The position numbers and the translations under genes are program-made. The notes under the pieces are model-generated. The model saw only the letters and a list, made by a program, of their open reading frames with translations. It was not told the DNA's origin and ran no database searches. From positions 310,001 to 374,000 of the forward strand of contig CANMCF010000001.1 of NCBI GenBank assembly GCA_947496215.1: DNA of 64,000 nucleotides, given 5' to 3'. This document shows, one piece after another, positions 1 through 8,567 of the stretch (the first letter of the stretch is position 1; each line of letters opens with the position of its first letter). Source of the DNA: an uncultured Bizionia sp. (lineage in GTDB: Bacteria > Bacteroidota > Bacteroidia > Flavobacteriales > Flavobacteriaceae).

Positions 1-1155
1 ACTAATTGGAAAGATGCATGGAAGGCTCTTCTTTCGGAAGATGTCATTAGAATTGCCAAACAACTGGAAACTCAACCTCTATCGCTTGTCAATGGCGGTG
101 TTATGAAACGCTTTGAGAAAGTTTTTGCCAAGTTTTCAGGAACAGAATACGCAGTTTCCACGAACAATGGTACTGCTGCGATTTATTCTGCGTTATGGGC
201 AGTGGGAGTTCGTAAGGGAGATGAAGTCCTTGTTTGCGATTATGGATTCGTTGCAATGGCTGGAGCCATTACAACAATAGGAGCAGTTATGGTACCTGTG
301 GATATCGATTCTGGAACATTGACAATGGATCCTAAAGATCTAAGTAGAAAAATCACAGAAAAGACAAAGGCAGTACTCATTCATAATCCTTGGGGTGTTC
401 CAGCTGAGTTGGATGCCATTCGGTTGGTCACGGAGTTACCATTGATACTTGATGCCTCACATGCTCATGGAGCAATGTACAAAGGAGAGCATTTGTCCAA
501 ATGGGCAGACATCACATGTTATTCATTAGGAAAAGACAAATTGATTAGTGGAGGTGAATTGGGGTGTGCAGTAACTAACAATGTCAATTATAGGGACAAT
601 ATGATACTACTCGGTCACATCAATCGTACACCTCATGATTTGAAGGAGAGCAACTGGGATGGAAATGCTGTAGGCCTAAAATTCAGACCGCATGTAATGG
701 CATTGGAAATTGCCATGTCACAATTAAAGAGATTCAAAGAAAAAAAACAAAAACTTGTTGAAACTTGTAGACGCATAGAGGAGATATTTTCCAACTACGG
801 CTTTATCCCTCAATATGTCCATAATAATTCGGAACGGGTTTATTGGCGAATTGTTTTTCATGTTGATGCATCAATATGGGGGAAGATTGAAACTTCCAAA
901 ATTGAATCAGTTCTTAAAGAGGTAGGGTTGCCAATTGAGTCAAATCATTATTGGCCCTTGTTGCAGCATCAATCACATTTCAAATGGGAAGACAACAAGA
1001 GTTTGGTTCGACATATGGATTGCGTTAAATCACAAGAGACTGTGCCGGGTTTGATTACATTCCCTGCACCGGTAGATTTTAATGAAACACAATTTTCTCG
1101 AATTGAGAGTGCTCTTGAGGAAGCAAAACAATTGATTCTTGTCTCAGATATTTAA
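1..1155 (+). CDS. DegT/DnrJ/EryC1/StrS-type PLP aminotransferase (5' end outside window)
   Basis: The frame is open from base 1, and the residues before the first ATG (103) already align with the family, so the gene begins upstream and is partial here. The family makes amino sugars or amino-substituted metabolites by PLP-dependent transamination in the cytoplasm. Visible marks are the N-terminal substrate loop with STNNGTAA, the PLP-contacting Asp in DASHAHGA, and the expected Lys segment SLGKDKLISGGELG. The C-terminal domain (RFRPHV-like segment, MALEIAMSQLKRF) is also typical. It converges on the leftward biosynthetic operon and shares its terminator. It could supply an amino group to the cluster product, but opposite orientation and unknown upstream genes leave this open. 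Confidence 0.85.
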   Translation, partial: TNWKDAWKALLSEDVIRIAKQLETQPLSLVNGGVMKRFEKVFAKFSGTEYAVSTNNGTAAIYSALWAVGVRKGDEVLVCDYGFVAMAGAITTIGAVMVPVDIDSGTLTMDPKDLSRKITEKTKAVLIHNPWGVPAELDAIRLVTELPLILDASHAHGAMYKGEHLSKWADITCYSLGKDKLISGGELGCAVTNNVNYRDNMILLGHINRTPHDLKESNWDGNAVGLKFRPHVMALEIAMSQLKRFKEKKQKLVETCRRIEEIFSNYGFIPQYVHNNSERVYWRIVFHVDASIWGKIETSKIESVLKEVGLPIESNHYWPLLQHQSHFKWEDNKSLVRHMDCVKSQETVPGLITFPAPVDFNETQFSRIESALEEAKQLILVSDI

Positions 1156-1189
1156 AGAATAAATACCAATTGAAAAGTACTCAAAAACG

Positions 1190-1232
1190 AATAAGGGCCT
1201 GATGCATACATTGCATCAGGCTCTTATTTTTT
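1190..1232. terminator. Bidirectional intrinsic terminator
   Basis: A 16-nt arm (AATAAGGGCCTGATGC, 1190-1205) pairs with 1213-1228 with one mismatch around a 7-nt loop. It is followed by T-rich sequence on the + strand and by A-rich sequence upstream, so it works in both directions. It separates the convergent aminotransferase and methyltransferase genes. Confidence 0.85.
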
Positions 1233-1902
1233 ATGTTTCTTTTGTGAAAAACACTTCAAAACCAAGAGAGCCTAGACCAGATTCTTCAGTAACCAGTTTG
1301 GCAATTCCCTTTAAACCAGCTTTATCTATGAAATGCTCCATTTCCTCCATTGTGAATTTTTCTTCAATGATGGTTGGTGGCATGTTTAACTTTGCTCTGA
1401 AATCAGTGAAATCTTGGAGTGTTTCTGCAGGTGCGTCCCTACGCATATCATGAATAAGACAAACTCCACCAGGTTTTAATACGCGATATTTTTCACGCAA
1501 GGAATCGGTTGGATCTGCAAGATGATGAAGAGTTGCTCTACTCATGACGACATCGAAATGATTGTCGGGGAAGTTCATTGAAGCTGCATCACCCTTGACC
1601 ACTTCTACCTTGTCGTCCAAATTGTCGTTATGCACTTTTTCTTTACATGTGTCTACCATGTCTTGATAATAATCAAGACCGGTGAACTTGTAACCATCAT
1701 ATTCAGGGGTTGCTGCAAGTTCTCGAACTATAAGCCCGGTACCGATGCCTACATCAAGCATTTTTCCTTGTTTTCCCTCTGGTTTGAGTTCGAATTTCAA
1801 GCGTTCTAGATATATGTCGTCCCATGGTCTTCCCAGTTTTGAAATTAGTGACTCATAGTCTTCTGGTGTTTGTCGAACCTTGATGTTGTTTTTTGTTTTC
1901 AT
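1231..1902 (-). CDS. Class I SAM-dependent methyltransferase (cluster MT 1)
   Basis: A 223-aa Rossmann-fold methyltransferase. Motif I is MLDVGIGTG (about residues 48-56). An acidic residue follows in GLDYY, then GDAASMNFPDNHFDVVMSRATLHHLADP and the post-motif LKPGG. It is the last gene of the leftward biosynthetic operon, 9 bp after the citrate-synthase-like gene. It is clearly paralogous to the methyltransferase at 3110-3784, sharing the ENNIK start, the TLHHL/TIHHL, REKYRVLKPGG and RRDAPxETL blocks, and the IEEKFTMEEM tail. The substrate cannot be read from the sequence; O-methylation of a carboxyl or hydroxyl on the cluster product is a reasonable guess. Confidence 0.85.
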   Translation of the reverse strand: MKTKNNIKVRQTPEDYESLISKLGRPWDDIYLERLKFELKPEGKQGKMLDVGIGTGLIVRELAATPEYDGYKFTGLDYYQDMVDTCKEKVHNDNLDDKVEVVKGDAASMNFPDNHFDVVMSRATLHHLADPTDSLREKYRVLKPGGVCLIHDMRRDAPAETLQDFTDFRAKLNMPPTIIEEKFTMEEMEHFIDKAGLKGIAKLVTEESGLGSLGFEVFFTKET

Positions 1903-1911
1903 ATTGATTGT

Positions 1912-3069
1912 TTATAGCCAGTCCATTGGGACTTTATTAAGATAATTTCGTGCAACGTTGTTTTTTATGCCAAATGCAGGTTTGGATTGCCTTTCCTCCA
2001 TATGTGCAATCATGGTAACTGTTCTTCCTATCAATGCAATTGAAGGACCTAAGAATGGTATTTTGAAATCTAGTGAAGTCATGATGGCCCCATGCATTGC
2101 TTCTAAATTTGGATGTATATTTTTCATTGTTGCCACGTTTTCGGAAACTGTTTTGAAAAAATCAAGGCTTTCATGTGCCAATCCAACTTCATCAACTATT
2201 TCAAGTAATCTCGTAACTCTTGGATCTCTCTTGAAAAATGGATGACCAAACCCAAGTAGTTTGTTTCCATCTGTAAATTGTTCTTCGAGAAATGATTTGA
2301 CATATTCTTCCATGTCTCTGCCATTGCGATCTTGATTCATTTTCTGAAACATCATTATCACATCTTGACTTGTCCCGAGGTGCCATGGCCCTGCAGTCGT
2401 ACATCCCGCAATAATCGAGATCCCAACGGAAACTCCAGAGCCAATGCTTATGCGTGGGGCCATAATTGAAGGTGTCATGTATCCAAAACCAGCACAAAAT
2501 GAAACAAGTATTGATTCTACAAGTCTTTTCTCCTTGACATTTGCCAATTCCTTGCCCCTGAAGAATAATGCAATTCTGTCTATGTAATCACCATCCAAGC
2601 GCTTTGCTTCTTCCAAACGGATTTTTAAAACTGAAAGCTCTTCTTCTATTGGACATGCTGCTGAGAGTCCACAAATAATAGGCAATATTGCCATAAAGTA
2701 GAATCCTGAAAGTACGGTATACGATATGTCGATTTCTTCAAGATCAGGGGGACGAAGTGCACTAATCTCCTTTTGTCTGTCTATCGTGAGTCCAGCTATG
2801 GTAGCATTTAAGGAAAAATCTGTAGAACTTGCAATTTCTGGTATGATCTTAAAAAGTAGATCATCACTGTCAATTGATCGGAATGCATCATCGAAAAACC
2901 TATTCAACTCTGTTAATTGTCGAGTTGTCGGGTATTGATTGTAAAGGGCTAGAAACATACACTCTATGAGTGTTTTTTCACCAATTAGTTCGTTAAGATC
3001 TATTCCTCTTAAAATCAGTCTATCTGGATTCATTTGTGGTCCATCTATGTCTGTTCCTTGATAAAGCAT
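1912..3069 (-). CDS. Citrate-synthase-like enzyme (citrate synthase/citryl-CoA lyase superfamily)
   Basis: 385 aa covering the full length of a short bacterial citrate synthase. Citrate synthases condense acetyl-CoA or another acyl-CoA with oxaloacetate or another oxo-acid. The first catalytic His lies in GPWHLG (His230; the usual motif is HGG). The second lies in GFGHPFFKRDPR (His276). The usual catalytic Asp is replaced: the matching segment NLEAMHGA has Glu323. The C-terminal GRTVTMIAHMEER block is intact. It sits inside the polyketide operon between two paralogous methyltransferases, so a biosynthetic rather than TCA role is likely. Joining an acyl-CoA or polyketide chain to an oxo-acid is an inference by analogy with fungal alkylcitrate pathways. 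Confidence 0.85.
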   Translation of the reverse strand: MLYQGTDIDGPQMNPDRLILRGIDLNELIGEKTLIECMFLALYNQYPTTRQLTELNRFFDDAFRSIDSDDLLFKIIPEIASSTDFSLNATIAGLTIDRQKEISALRPPDLEEIDISYTVLSGFYFMAILPIICGLSAACPIEEELSVLKIRLEEAKRLDGDYIDRIALFFRGKELANVKEKRLVESILVSFCAGFGYMTPSIMAPRISIGSGVSVGISIIAGCTTAGPWHLGTSQDVIMMFQKMNQDRNGRDMEEYVKSFLEEQFTDGNKLLGFGHPFFKRDPRVTRLLEIVDEVGLAHESLDFFKTVSENVATMKNIHPNLEAMHGAIMTSLDFKIPFLGPSIALIGRTVTMIAHMEERQSKPAFGIKNNVARNYLNKVPMDWL

Positions 3070-3109
3070 GTATTTTTGGTTTAGGTATTAAAATTATCGA
3101 TTGAAGATT

Positions 3110-3784
3110 TTAATTTGCAGGTTTGTATATCATAAGTTCGTATCCAATGGATTCAGGACCTGAATTGGAGGTAGAAAGTGTAGCATGATCATCGAGACCA
3201 GCTCTATGGATAAATGATTGCATTTCTTCCATGGTGAACTTCTCCTCTATGTTTGTTGGTCCCATATCCAGATCGGCACGAATTTTTCTAAAGTATTCGA
3301 GTGTTTCTTCCGGAGCATCTCTTCTTGCATCGTGAATTATGGCAAAACCTCCAGGTTTTAGTACTCTGTACTTCTCTTTTAATGAATCAGTAGGATCTTC
3401 CAGGTGATGGATTGTAGCACGACTGATAACGACGTCGAAAGAATTGTCAGGATAATCCAGCTTGTTGGCATCTCCTTGAGCAGTGGTTATTCTGTTATTA
3501 ACACCTTCTTCTGTTATTCGATCATTGGCAACTTCAACCATATCGTCAAAATAATCGATACCTGTAAAATGGAAATCATCAAAAGCATTGTCTTTGGCCA
3601 TATAGCGAAGTATGATGCCTGTACCCATTCCAACATCAAGCATTTCACCTGTTTTCTTGGAATCCCCAAGTTCTGTCTTAATTCTGAACAATAATAGCTT
3701 ATCCCATATTTCTGTTAGTTTTGCAACCTTGTTTTCATATTCCTGTGCTGTTGGAATTGCCTTGATATTATTTTCATGTTTCAT
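3110..3784 (-). CDS. Class I SAM-dependent methyltransferase (cluster MT 2)
   Basis: A 224-aa paralogue of the methyltransferase at 1231-1902. Motif I is MLDVGMGTG, followed by GIDYFDDMV, GDANKLDYPDNSFDVVISRATIHHL, and LKPGGFAIIHDARRDAPEETL. The C-terminus also matches (IEEKFTMEEMQSFIHRAGL). The two copies flank the citrate-synthase-like gene, which points to local duplication followed by specialisation to two positions or two steps. The start at 3784 gives the same ENNIKA-type N-terminus as its paralogue. It is cytoplasmic; the substrate is unknown. Confidence 0.85.
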   Translation of the reverse strand: MKHENNIKAIPTAQEYENKVAKLTEIWDKLLLFRIKTELGDSKKTGEMLDVGMGTGIILRYMAKDNAFDDFHFTGIDYFDDMVEVANDRITEEGVNNRITTAQGDANKLDYPDNSFDVVISRATIHHLEDPTDSLKEKYRVLKPGGFAIIHDARRDAPEETLEYFRKIRADLDMGPTNIEEKFTMEEMQSFIHRAGLDDHATLSTSNSGPESIGYELMIYKPAN

Positions 3785-3824
3785 AAATATATGTGTGTTA
3801 TTTTGGGTTATTAGTTTTTATAAA

Positions 3825-4082
3825 TTAGTGGTTAGTTGCAATTTCTCTAATTTCACAATCGAAATCCAGTGATACTTCACTTTCCCTAAACGCTGTGCGA
3901 ACATCAGAGAAGGAATCTGCATTGAGTATATATATGGAGCCACCTCCAATTTTGATGTAGGCCTGCTCAAGTACTCCCGACTTTTTCATTCTATTTATGA
4001 AAGCTTGTTTTTCATACAGTCTGTCTGTACCTGAAATGATGAGTGATGATGATTTACGAGTTGTTGTAACAAAAAATTTCAT
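3825..4082 (-). CDS. Small ferredoxin-like barrel protein, muconolactone isomerase/YCII-like
   Basis: An 85-aa protein beginning MKFFVTTTRK with the block YIKIGGGSIYILNADSF (about residues 41-57). Its order of beta strands and helices resembles the dimeric alpha/beta barrel of muconolactone isomerase and YCII-like proteins. It is paralogous to the 95-aa protein at 14301-14588, which opens the same operon (shared MKF start, AY-IGGGS-Y, KAD/NAD). Small barrels of this type occur in polyketide clusters as cyclases or isomerases, but no catalytic residue can be named here. The fold is inferred from the sequence pattern. Confidence 0.65.
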   Translation of the reverse strand: MKFFVTTTRKSSSLIISGTDRLYEKQAFINRMKKSGVLEQAYIKIGGGSIYILNADSFSDVRTAFRESEVSLDFDCEIREIATNH

Positions 4083-4095
4083 TGCTGTCTTTATC

Positions 4096-4845
4096 TTATT
4101 GAATTTGGTTAGGAGTTAAAATATTGAATATGGGTTTTGTGACAAATCCTATGTTTTGAATTACCTTGCAGTTGTAATCCAGTTCTACTTCTTTTTTATA
4201 GAGAGGGAATAGCTTCTTTAATATTCCTTGTTCGGATTCGGGGGCTTGTTCTGCTACTGGAGTGTTCATAGCGTGTTCAAAAAAATCTTGACAAAAGTTG
4301 GTTTCACCAATCCAAGCACCTCCGTTGAAATAGCGAAAGTCAGAATCAAGGTTTTTTGAAATGTCATCCTCATAAATCTGAAACTCTTTAAGAGGAGGCC
4401 AGTTAATTCTGTCAGCCCCAAAAAGTAATTTGCAATCAAACTCTTGTTCGAACTTCTTTATAATATTCGCAGGATCATCAACTAATATTGCATCTCGTGA
4501 ATCTGCATAAAGCACATATTTCGTTTTAATCTCCTTAAGAGCTTCAAATAGCACGATTGGCTTGTCTCTGGAGTTTACCCATGGATTGATGCCATTTCCA
4601 TACACTTTATACTTTACACCAAGATGGTCAAGACTTTTTTCAAAAAGCCCCATCGATTGGTGTCCATTGTTGCATGTTATTATGGTTATGTCACTTGGTG
4701 TGTCCAAATTCGCAGGAGACATTTCAAAGAATGCATTCCGAATGGGAAGCCAGTTTGGTTTATAGTCGTGACTCCCATGTGCATGGATTAAGGAAGGACT
4801 TGTTTCAAACTGTGTATTGACGACTTGAAATTCGAATGGTTGCAT
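4096..4845 (-). CDS. PLOD-like glycosyltransferase domain protein
   Basis: 249 aa resembling the glycosyltransferase domain of procollagen lysyl hydroxylase (PLOD) proteins. It has a Rossmann-like start (SDITIITCNNGH), the metal/nucleotide-sugar Asp motif in KYVLYADSRDAIL, an LLFGADRINWPP segment, the acceptor-side FNGGAWIG, and SEQGILKKLFP. These match retaining or inverting GT-A enzymes that transfer a sugar from a UDP-sugar. Its start codon overlaps the stop of the oxygenase gene by one base (TAATG), implying translational coupling. In the cluster it could glycosylate the product. No signal peptide is visible. Confidence 0.7.
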   Translation of the reverse strand: MQPFEFQVVNTQFETSPSLIHAHGSHDYKPNWLPIRNAFFEMSPANLDTPSDITIITCNNGHQSMGLFEKSLDHLGVKYKVYGNGINPWVNSRDKPIVLFEALKEIKTKYVLYADSRDAILVDDPANIIKKFEQEFDCKLLFGADRINWPPLKEFQIYEDDISKNLDSDFRYFNGGAWIGETNFCQDFFEHAMNTPVAEQAPESEQGILKKLFPLYKKEVELDYNCKVIQNIGFVTKPIFNILTPNQIQ

Positions 4846-5816
4846 TAGCTTATTGTATTTAAATTTGTGTCACCCATACGAACATATACTTCTCGTACTT
4901 TACTTGTCGATTCTCGTCTCCCATGCATTATGGACATGTTATCCACCATGAGGACTTCTCCTTTGTTCCACTCGACATTTATAGTAAGAGCTTCTGCTGT
5001 TTTTCTAATAGCATCTAAAATGTCCTCAGGAATCTTTGTTCCATCCTCCATACGTACGACAAGAGGGCAGTGTTTTCCAAATTTAAGGCCTAACTCTTTC
5101 TCGGCCCAACCTGACTCAAAGGCCCATTCAACAGCTGATATGTTCAGTATGTTATTTATATAGCTCATTTCGCCGGTATCATTTAGTTGTTTGAACGGAC
5201 TTACGCTGTATTCAGTCATGAATGCGTTGTTTTCTTTGTCAAATTGAAAGGATACCTTCTGATCGTTGCAAATTTCCATGGCGTGCTCTGGACTTTCCGT
5301 CATGAAAGAACTTTGCCAAGCGCCATCTGGTAGTTGACGAATGTATTTGATTTTCTGATCTCCGAAAAAGGATTTCACATGATCAGGCAGCTTATTTGCC
5401 AAAGCATGCCCATCGCATAGTGTAGTTTGCCCTGTGTTGACTCCTGGGATTTTACAGTAGAACCAAATCGTTTCAGGAGGGACCCCCATATAGTGCATCT
5501 CTCCATGCAATGGAATTGGAAAGCCTTGAGTAGATCCAGTTGTGGTCATTATCGTTTTATCCGAGTTCACAAAAGCGCGATCTAATTGTTTAAAACGAAA
5601 CCCGCCACCTTCATAGGAGGAAAAATTATTGCACAAACGACTACTCAATCCTTGGAAGCTTTCAAGATTCATATCCCATCCTTTGAAATAAAGTGCTCGA
5701 TGAGTTTTAAATAGGGATTCCAACGTTTCTCTTTTTATTTCCAGAGGACTGGAAAAAGTACCTGGCTCAATTGTCACACCAAAGCTGTCGGATAGTTTTG
5801 TTTTTATAAATTCCAT
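4845..5816 (-). CDS. TauD/TfdA-family Fe(II)/2-oxoglutarate-dependent oxygenase (SyrP-like)
   Basis: 323 aa. The facial triad is visible as His104-x-Glu106 (LHGEMHY) and the distal His298 in DNMSIMHGRRES, where an Arg next to it would bind 2-oxoglutarate. The HxE form, rather than HxD, is seen in clavaminate-synthase- and SyrP-like members, which hydroxylate or desaturate amino-acid or natural-product intermediates. It lies between the lipase (20 bp upstream) and the glycosyltransferase (1-bp overlap). A hydroxylating or oxidative tailoring step on the polyketide product is the likely role; the substrate is unknown. Confidence 0.85.
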   Translation of the reverse strand: MEFIKTKLSDSFGVTIEPGTFSSPLEIKRETLESLFKTHRALYFKGWDMNLESFQGLSSRLCNNFSSYEGGGFRFKQLDRAFVNSDKTIMTTTGSTQGFPIPLHGEMHYMGVPPETIWFYCKIPGVNTGQTTLCDGHALANKLPDHVKSFFGDQKIKYIRQLPDGAWQSSFMTESPEHAMEICNDQKVSFQFDKENNAFMTEYSVSPFKQLNDTGEMSYINNILNISAVEWAFESGWAEKELGLKFGKHCPLVVRMEDGTKIPEDILDAIRKTAEALTINVEWNKGEVLMVDNMSIMHGRRESTSKVREVYVRMGDTNLNTIS

Positions 5817-5836
5817 AATGGTCTTGTATGAATTGA

Positions 5837-6904
5837 TTATGAATTGGTTTGATTCTTGGCCATTTCTTTTACTACAGATCCCCAGTCGGTTAAATCAAAT
5901 AATTCCATATCCGAGTTACGTGGAATACCTAAAAGTTCAAAGTATGCATCCACATGTTGATACCCCAATTGAATTCCAAAATTTATTGCGTCAGGATAGT
6001 CTTTATTGACAATTGAAGCGTCAACAGTTCCTTCAAGTTTTTCTTCTATTGTTCCAGCTTGCACATAATCTATATCTTTCACTTTGGCAATGCTACGATC
6101 CACCAATGTGTCTATGCAATCTGAACTTGGGATTTCTGGAGTATAAAGTGTTTTTATCGCTGAGAGGTCTGTCTTGTTCCAGGCATGGGGAACAACATCT
6201 TTAGTATTGTGAATTCTATGGGTCTCAGGAATTCTTGTGTTGTAATATGTCTTGAATCCTGGAGTACCTGTTGTTGGGCCTGCTGAAGGCCAAGAAGAAA
6301 TACCTTCAATTGCCTGAGTTGGATCCCACTCTATTTGATTGTCTTTCAACCATAGGGCGCATAAAGGGGATATTGCCCCGCCAAGGCTATGTCCACCTGT
6401 TATCAATGAAAACGAGTTGGCTTCAGAGCTTGTAAGAGAACTCTTCAGGTAATCGGTTAGGGAGATTGGTGAACCAATCGTTTTTCCGTTAACTCTGGCA
6501 TTGGTCTTCATACCAATAAGCACATCCAATGCAAGTTTGGAACCAGATGCTATTTGTACGGTATCTCCAGCGTTGTTCCAAGGCCATTGTAGAGTTGTAC
6601 TCACATCAAGGTCTTCAATCCAGTTCAATAAAGAATAAGGATTCGTCCCCGAGACCGAAAGGAAATAACGAGATGTGGATTTATCGAATGCCAGAAACAT
6701 GATTTGATCTGGTTTGCTTTTTGGAATTACACGATAAACGGCTGGCCCCCATACGATATCCCAATTGGATAGATGATAAGCATCTAGAAAATTTCTGGTT
6801 TTATCATAAACCTTCTGTTCAATTCCTGAACCTGATTTATCCGAAGCTTCATTTACGGAAATATTCATCAAAAACATTTCTTGTATTTCACTGTAATTGC
6901 TCAT
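5837..6904 (-). CDS. Lipase class 3-type alpha/beta hydrolase
   Basis: 355 aa with the nucleophile elbow GGHSLGGA (Ser173). An upstream oxyanion-side segment SVSGTNPYSLLNW occupies the place of the family FRGT motif, and a candidate catalytic Asp lies in HNTKDVVPHAW. No signal peptide is visible, so it is probably cytoplasmic. It is the third or fourth gene of the leftward operon, 17 bp after the ketoreductase. In this setting it may release the chain from the ACP, form an ester or lactone, or hydrolyse an intermediate. The PKS has no thioesterase domain, which makes release by this protein an attractive but unproven idea. Confidence 0.8.
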   Translation of the reverse strand: MSNYSEIQEMFLMNISVNEASDKSGSGIEQKVYDKTRNFLDAYHLSNWDIVWGPAVYRVIPKSKPDQIMFLAFDKSTSRYFLSVSGTNPYSLLNWIEDLDVSTTLQWPWNNAGDTVQIASGSKLALDVLIGMKTNARVNGKTIGSPISLTDYLKSSLTSSEANSFSLITGGHSLGGAISPLCALWLKDNQIEWDPTQAIEGISSWPSAGPTTGTPGFKTYYNTRIPETHRIHNTKDVVPHAWNKTDLSAIKTLYTPEIPSSDCIDTLVDRSIAKVKDIDYVQAGTIEEKLEGTVDASIVNKDYPDAINFGIQLGYQHVDAYFELLGIPRNSDMELFDLTDWGSVVKEMAKNQTNS

Positions 6905-6921
6905 GTTTTTTCTTTTTATGA

Positions 6922-8565
6922 TTAATTATCTCTATTTAGTGAAAGAAGATCAATGTTAAAAATCTCTTTCAATTCATTTTTTCGCTCTGGATTCCATGTT
7001 CCTTCTCCTAGAACAATTTCAACTTCTTTAGGGTCGCCATGCATTAATTCACCAATGAAGCAGCCAGTACCACTTTGTACGTCTATGGGAATGATGCCTC
7101 TTTCTATAAATTGATCGTTTACCACACTAGAGGCCATTCCAACACCGCTCCAAGGTCCCCAGTTCAATGATTTGACGACTACGTGAGGATGTTCCGATCG
7201 CATTCTCCATGCTAGTCTGTTCAGCACTTCGTTGGCAGCTGCATAATCAGATTGTCCTTTGTTTCCATATCGGCCAGCGGTAGAACTAAAAAGCACGAAC
7301 GCTTTGAGTTTGTCCCATTTAATTGTCGAGTAAAGTATGAATGCACTGTCCACCTTTGTATCGAATACCTTGTCTAAAGACGTTGTATCCTTGTTTCTCA
7401 ATAAGCGATCCTGAATTATTCCAGCACCATGTACTACGGCATCAATTTTCCCATAGTCTTCATAAATGGAATTGATTAAGTTGGAAAAGGCACTAGGATC
7501 GGATACATCGCATACGACGTAATCAACTTTATTGCCTATGCGTCTTAGTTTAGCTACATTTTGACGGATTTCCCTATCTGAAAGCGTGCGACGAATCTTA
7601 GATTCTATCAGAGAAGGGGAAATCTTGTCAGGAGATTCTTTGGCCAAACGAATGAATTCCTTTCGCAATCCAGATTCATCCAGATGTCTATACTTAATGA
7701 AATGGCCTCTCTCAAGCAGTTCGCTTCTTCCAACCAGAATCATTCGACTATTTTCATTGCTGAGCAATTTAATCGTCTCTGATGTAATGCCACGTGCTCC
7801 TCCAGTAGCAAGAACGACCCAGCCTTTGCCAGGTTTCAACCCTACTGGTTTTATCGTTCTGTTCAGTTTGGATCGGTATGTCGAAAAAACAATTCTATTT
7901 CCTCTTGGATAGCCTACTTCCGTATTTCCATTACCATAGGAAAGTTCATCAAGGATACAACTCGCCATTTTTTTCATAGGTAGCGAAAGATCAAAGTCAA
8001 TTGTTTTTGCTAGAATGCTATTCCATTCATATTCAAGTGATTTAAGTAAGCCTTGTCCTCCTCCAGAAATCGGTAACCCAGCTTGAGCTGATAGATCCCT
8101 GCCATAGTAACCTCCCAACAACGAGCAGGTTATTAATCCCTTGAATTGATGAGATTGATCAATTTCAAAATCATCATATGTCGATCGCAAAATGTGAAAA
8201 ATGCTTTTACATTGCATTTGGACTTCATTTTTCCAGGACCTTATGTCCTTTGGGAAGTCCATCGCTTTCAACCCTGCGAGATGTATAACGCCATTAACGG
8301 GACCGAAGATGTTACGGGCTTTCTTTATTTCTAGTGATATGGCCTCTTCACTTGTATATTTTGACGCTTCTATTATGTAAGCGAATGCGCCACGATAGAT
8401 TAGCTCATCAGCCAATATGTTTGCAACCCCCATCTCATCTTCTGTTATCAAATATAGGCCACTAAAATTTTTATTGGTTCTCCGTTGAGGAAGTGCTTCT
8501 TCCTCATGTCGCATTAGATAGCGTATGTCCGTAGAGGATTGATATATTTGCTGTTCTTTGGACAT
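6922..8565 (-). CDS. Stand-alone polyketide ketoreductase (KR)
   Basis: 547 aa laid out like a modular KR with two Rossmann halves. A structural half spans about residues 35-230 (HLAGLKAMDF, LLGGYYGR). The catalytic half starts with the NADPH-binding TGGARGI (254-260) and continues with the Ser/Tyr/Asn set in FSSTAGRYGNKGQSDYAAAN (Tyr441, Asn445) and LNWGPWSGVGM. The closest style is the KR of PUFA synthase-like and other iterative type I systems. It begins 2 bp after the PKS stop, so the two are co-translated. It should reduce beta-keto groups on the ACP-bound chain made by the neighbouring KS-AT-ACP protein, which has no KR of its own. Confidence 0.88.
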   Translation of the reverse strand: MSKEQQIYQSSTDIRYLMRHEEEALPQRRTNKNFSGLYLITEDEMGVANILADELIYRGAFAYIIEASKYTSEEAISLEIKKARNIFGPVNGVIHLAGLKAMDFPKDIRSWKNEVQMQCKSIFHILRSTYDDFEIDQSHQFKGLITCSLLGGYYGRDLSAQAGLPISGGGQGLLKSLEYEWNSILAKTIDFDLSLPMKKMASCILDELSYGNGNTEVGYPRGNRIVFSTYRSKLNRTIKPVGLKPGKGWVVLATGGARGITSETIKLLSNENSRMILVGRSELLERGHFIKYRHLDESGLRKEFIRLAKESPDKISPSLIESKIRRTLSDREIRQNVAKLRRIGNKVDYVVCDVSDPSAFSNLINSIYEDYGKIDAVVHGAGIIQDRLLRNKDTTSLDKVFDTKVDSAFILYSTIKWDKLKAFVLFSSTAGRYGNKGQSDYAAANEVLNRLAWRMRSEHPHVVVKSLNWGPWSGVGMASSVVNDQFIERGIIPIDVQSGTGCFIGELMHGDPKEVEIVLGEGTWNPERKNELKEIFNIDLLSLNRDN

Positions 8566-8567
8566 TG

